In this document: one piece after another, positions 62,209-64,000 of the stretch
Layout of the letters: every line of letters begins with the position of its first letter
Position numbering within the stretch: the stretch's first letter is position 1
Program-made: the position numbers and the translations under genes
The notes under the pieces: generated by a model
What the model saw: only the letters and a program-made list of their open reading frames with translations
Databases searched by the model: none
Told to the model about the DNA's origin: nothing
DNA from: Fortiea sp. LEGE XX443
GTDB taxonomy: Bacteria > Cyanobacteriota > Cyanobacteriia > Cyanobacteriales > Nostocaceae
NCBI RefSeq assembly: GCF_015206815.1
Contig: NZ_JADEXZ010000002.1
Span: 1-64,000, forward strand
DNA: 64,000 bases
Direction: 5' to 3'

Positions 62209-63648
62209 CTAACCCACGCTACCTTCCAATTTCAGACTCAACAACTTATCAGCCTCCACCGCAAATTCCATTGGTAGCTGATTAAACACATCCTTGCAGA
62301 AGCCGCTAATCATCATTGAAATGGCATCTTCTGAAGAAATGCCGCGTTGAGCAAAGAAGAATAGCTGATCTTCCCCAATTTTGGAAGTTGAAGCTTCATG
62401 TTCAACTTTTGCAGCATTATTTTGGACTTGAATATAAGGGAAAGTATTGGCGTGAGCATTATCCCCAATTAACATAGAGTCGCACTGAGAATAATTTCTA
62501 GCGCCTTCAGCCTTCGGGTTGACTTTCACTAAACCCCGGTAGCTGTTACTAGAATTACCTGCGGAGATTCCTTTAGAAATAATTGTGCTGCGAGTATTTT
62601 TGCCGATATGAATCATCTTTGTCCCGGTGTCGGCTTGCTGCATGTGATTTGTCAACGCCACCGAGTAGAATTCACCCACAGAGTTATCACCCACCAACAC
62701 GCAGCTAGGATACTTCCAAGTAATTGCTGAACCAGTTTCTACTTGAGTCCAGGAAATTTTGGAATTTACACCTTGGCACAAACCGCGCTTGGTAACGAAA
62801 TTATAAATACCGCCTTTACCGTTAGCATCGCCTGCGTACCAGTTCTGAACGGTGGAGTATTTAATTTCGGCATTATCTAACGCCACAAGTTCCACAACCG
62901 CGGCGTGGAGTTGGTTGCTGTCGTACATCGGCGCAGTACAACCTTCTAGGTAGGAAACATAACTACCTTCTTCAGCGACAATCAAAGTTCGTTCAAATTG
63001 TCCCGTATCGCCAGAGTTGATGCGGAAGTAGGTAGACAGTTCCATTGGGCATTTCACGCCTTTGGGAATGTAGACAAAGGAACCATCGCTAAAAACAGCA
63101 GCGTTCAAAGCAGCAAAGTAGTTGTCAGCAATAGGAACAACGCTACCCAGATATTTTTTGATTAATTCTGGGTGTTCCCGCAACGCTTCGGAAATGGAAC
63201 AGAATATCACGCCGTCTTCAGCGAGTTTTTCTTTGAAGGTAGTAGCGACAGAAACGCTATCAAAAATCGCATCCACCGCGACATTTGCCAGTCGCTTTTG
63301 TTCAGAAAGTGAAATACCAAGCTTCTCAAAGGTTTCAAGGAGTGTCGGATCTACTTCGTCTAAGCTGTTGAGTTTTTCTTTCTTTTGCTTCGGCGCAGAG
63401 TAATAGATGATATTCTGATAGTCTATTGGCGGATATTTGACACTAGGCCAAGTTGGTTCCGTCATTTTTTGCCACTGGCGATAGGCTCTCAAACGAAACT
63501 CCAGCATGAATTCCGGCTCATTCTTTTTTGCGGAAATCAGGCGGATCACGTCTTCACTTAGTCCACGCGGGATTGTGTCAGCTTCGATATCGGTGACGAA
63601 GCCGTACTTATAAGGTTGGTTGACTAGGGATTTGACAGTGGCACTCAT
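62209..63648 (-). CDS. sufB: Fe-S assembly scaffold protein SufB
   Basis: A 479-residue protein: [72 protein letters not shown] and [22 protein letters not shown]. Conserved cysteines including the cluster ligand region near 400-420 ([20 protein letters not shown]). First gene of sufBCDS, 225 bp from the divergent sufR start. Confidence 0.96.
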   Translation of the reverse strand: MSATVKSLVNQPYKYGFVTDIEADTIPRGLSEDVIRLISAKKNEPEFMLEFRLRAYRQWQKMTEPTWPSVKYPPIDYQNIIYYSAPKQKKEKLNSLDEVDPTLLETFEKLGISLSEQKRLANVAVDAIFDSVSVATTFKEKLAEDGVIFCSISEALREHPELIKKYLGSVVPIADNYFAALNAAVFSDGSFVYIPKGVKCPMELSTYFRINSGDTGQFERTLIVAEEGSYVSYLEGCTAPMYDSNQLHAAVVELVALDNAEIKYSTVQNWYAGDANGKGGIYNFVTKRGLCQGVNSKISWTQVETGSAITWKYPSCVLVGDNSVGEFYSVALTNHMQQADTGTKMIHIGKNTRSTIISKGISAGNSSNSYRGLVKVNPKAEGARNYSQCDSMLIGDNAHANTFPYIQVQNNAAKVEHEASTSKIGEDQLFFFAQRGISSEDAISMMISGFCKDVFNQLPMEFAVEADKLLSLKLEGSVG

Positions 63649-63777
63649 CGTTATTAGTCTCTCGTGTTCCGAAATAGGATCTCTTCTAAGGATGGAGACG
63701 GGCTGGTTTCTTGCCGATGCCGGCCTCTTGCTACCGAGTAGTTCACACGGCTGTTAGAATGGGGATGGAGAATAAAA

Positions 63778-63791
63778 CAACAATTATGTTG
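63778..63791. promoter_or_regulatory. SufR operator 1
   Basis: CAAC-AATTAT-GTTG, the CAAC-N6-GTTG consensus bound by the cyanobacterial repressor SufR. Extended symmetry AACAAC...GTTGTT. It sits in the sufB-sufR promoter region. Confidence 0.85.
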
Positions 63792-63822
63792 TTTAATGTA
63801 TCTTCATTTTACGCTAAATTAA

Positions 63823-63836
63823 CAACAACAATGTTG
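63823..63836. promoter_or_regulatory. SufR operator 2
   Basis: CAAC-AACAAT-GTTG, second CAAC-N6-GTTG site 45 bp from the first and 38 bp before the sufR start codon. Two sites in the shared region suit autorepression plus control of sufBCDS. Confidence 0.85.
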
Positions 63837-63873
63837 TTAAAGTCAAATTTTCAAAAAAAATTTTAGGACTAAG

Positions 63874-64000
63874 ATGGCGACTACCCACCAGTCCTCAACG
63901 AAGCAAGAGATCCTTGAATATCTGCTGAAACACTCACAAGCAACGGCTTTTGAGCTTTCTGAAATTTTAAATGTCAGCCCCCAAGCGATTCGTCGTCATC
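63874..64000 (+). CDS. sufR: Start of SufR, Fe-S-sensing repressor (partial)
   Basis: The frame from ATG 63874 runs off the right edge. The 42 residues available start MATTHQSSTKQEILEYLLKH and include an HTH (ATAFELSEILNVSPQAIRRH) of the DeoR/ArsR-like SufR type. Full proteins end in an Fe-S-binding Cys domain not covered here. Divergence from sufB and the two CAAC-N6-GTTG sites confirm the assignment. Confidence 0.92.
   Translation, partial: MATTHQSSTKQEILEYLLKHSQATAFELSEILNVSPQAIRRH

Overview
The window is chromosomal DNA from a filamentous, probably heterocyst-forming cyanobacterium (Nostoc/Anabaena/Calothrix type). The evidence is psaD, an orange carotenoid protein with its recovery protein, a cyanobacterial suf operon with SufR-type operators, a devBCA exporter operon, cyanobacteria-only families (DUF2605, DUF2973), frequent GCGATCGC (HIP1) octamers, and many short palindromic interspersed repeats.

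Layout. 0-6 kb: a PD-(D/E)XK nuclease, possibly divergent from a gene cut by the window edge; uvrC; a small unknown gene; then a two-gene ATPase/TOPRIM cassette bracketed by two arrays of the same degenerate 21-bp repeat. 5.7-11 kb: one 1783-residue kinase/ATPase/GAF/adenylate cyclase fusion. 11.8-19 kb: a bacteriocin-type locus with four double-glycine-leader precursors, a C39-peptidase ABC exporter and an HlyD protein. 19.5-23 kb: a phytol-kinase-like gene, yidD, and a complete BglII-like restriction-modification system with a controller gene. 23-32 kb: trpE, psaD, a BrnT/BrnA toxin-antitoxin pair, a DICT/GAF histidine kinase, a debranching-type glucosidase, DUF2973 and DUF2605. 32-41 kb: thrS, a P1B-4 metal ATPase behind a palindromic promoter element, and a TetR gene divergent from devBCA. 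41-48 kb: a saccharopine-dehydrogenase-like gene, small genes including a lone Nif11-type peptide, a ParA-like ATPase, a truncated PIN gene, ocp and frp, a decayed substrate-binding-protein gene, and two tandem Yfr1-like small RNAs on the minus strand. 48-52 kb: an arsM-pit-arsS operon for arsenosugar synthesis. 52-58 kb: cutA, a VOC protein, a sigma-like protein, a TPR protein with a repeat-built N terminus, a Uma2 nuclease, a fructosamine kinase and an M16 peptidase. 58.6-64 kb: sufBCDS, and the start of divergent sufR.

How it fits together. Photosynthesis and photoprotection genes (psaD, ocp, frp), Fe-S assembly (suf), metal and arsenic handling (P1B-4 ATPase, cutA, arsM/pit/arsS) and export systems (devBCA, bacteriocin ABC/HlyD) are interleaved with defence or conflict modules (at least one restriction-modification system, ATPase/TOPRIM, BrnTA, a PIN remnant). 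The most notable items are the repeat-flanked ATPase/TOPRIM cassette, the BglII-like endonuclease with no canonical start codon at its conserved N terminus, the tandem Yfr1-like RNAs, the diversified bacteriocin precursors, and small palindromic elements caught inserted in other repeats and in a gene. No tRNA, rRNA, CRISPR array or intact transposase was recognised.
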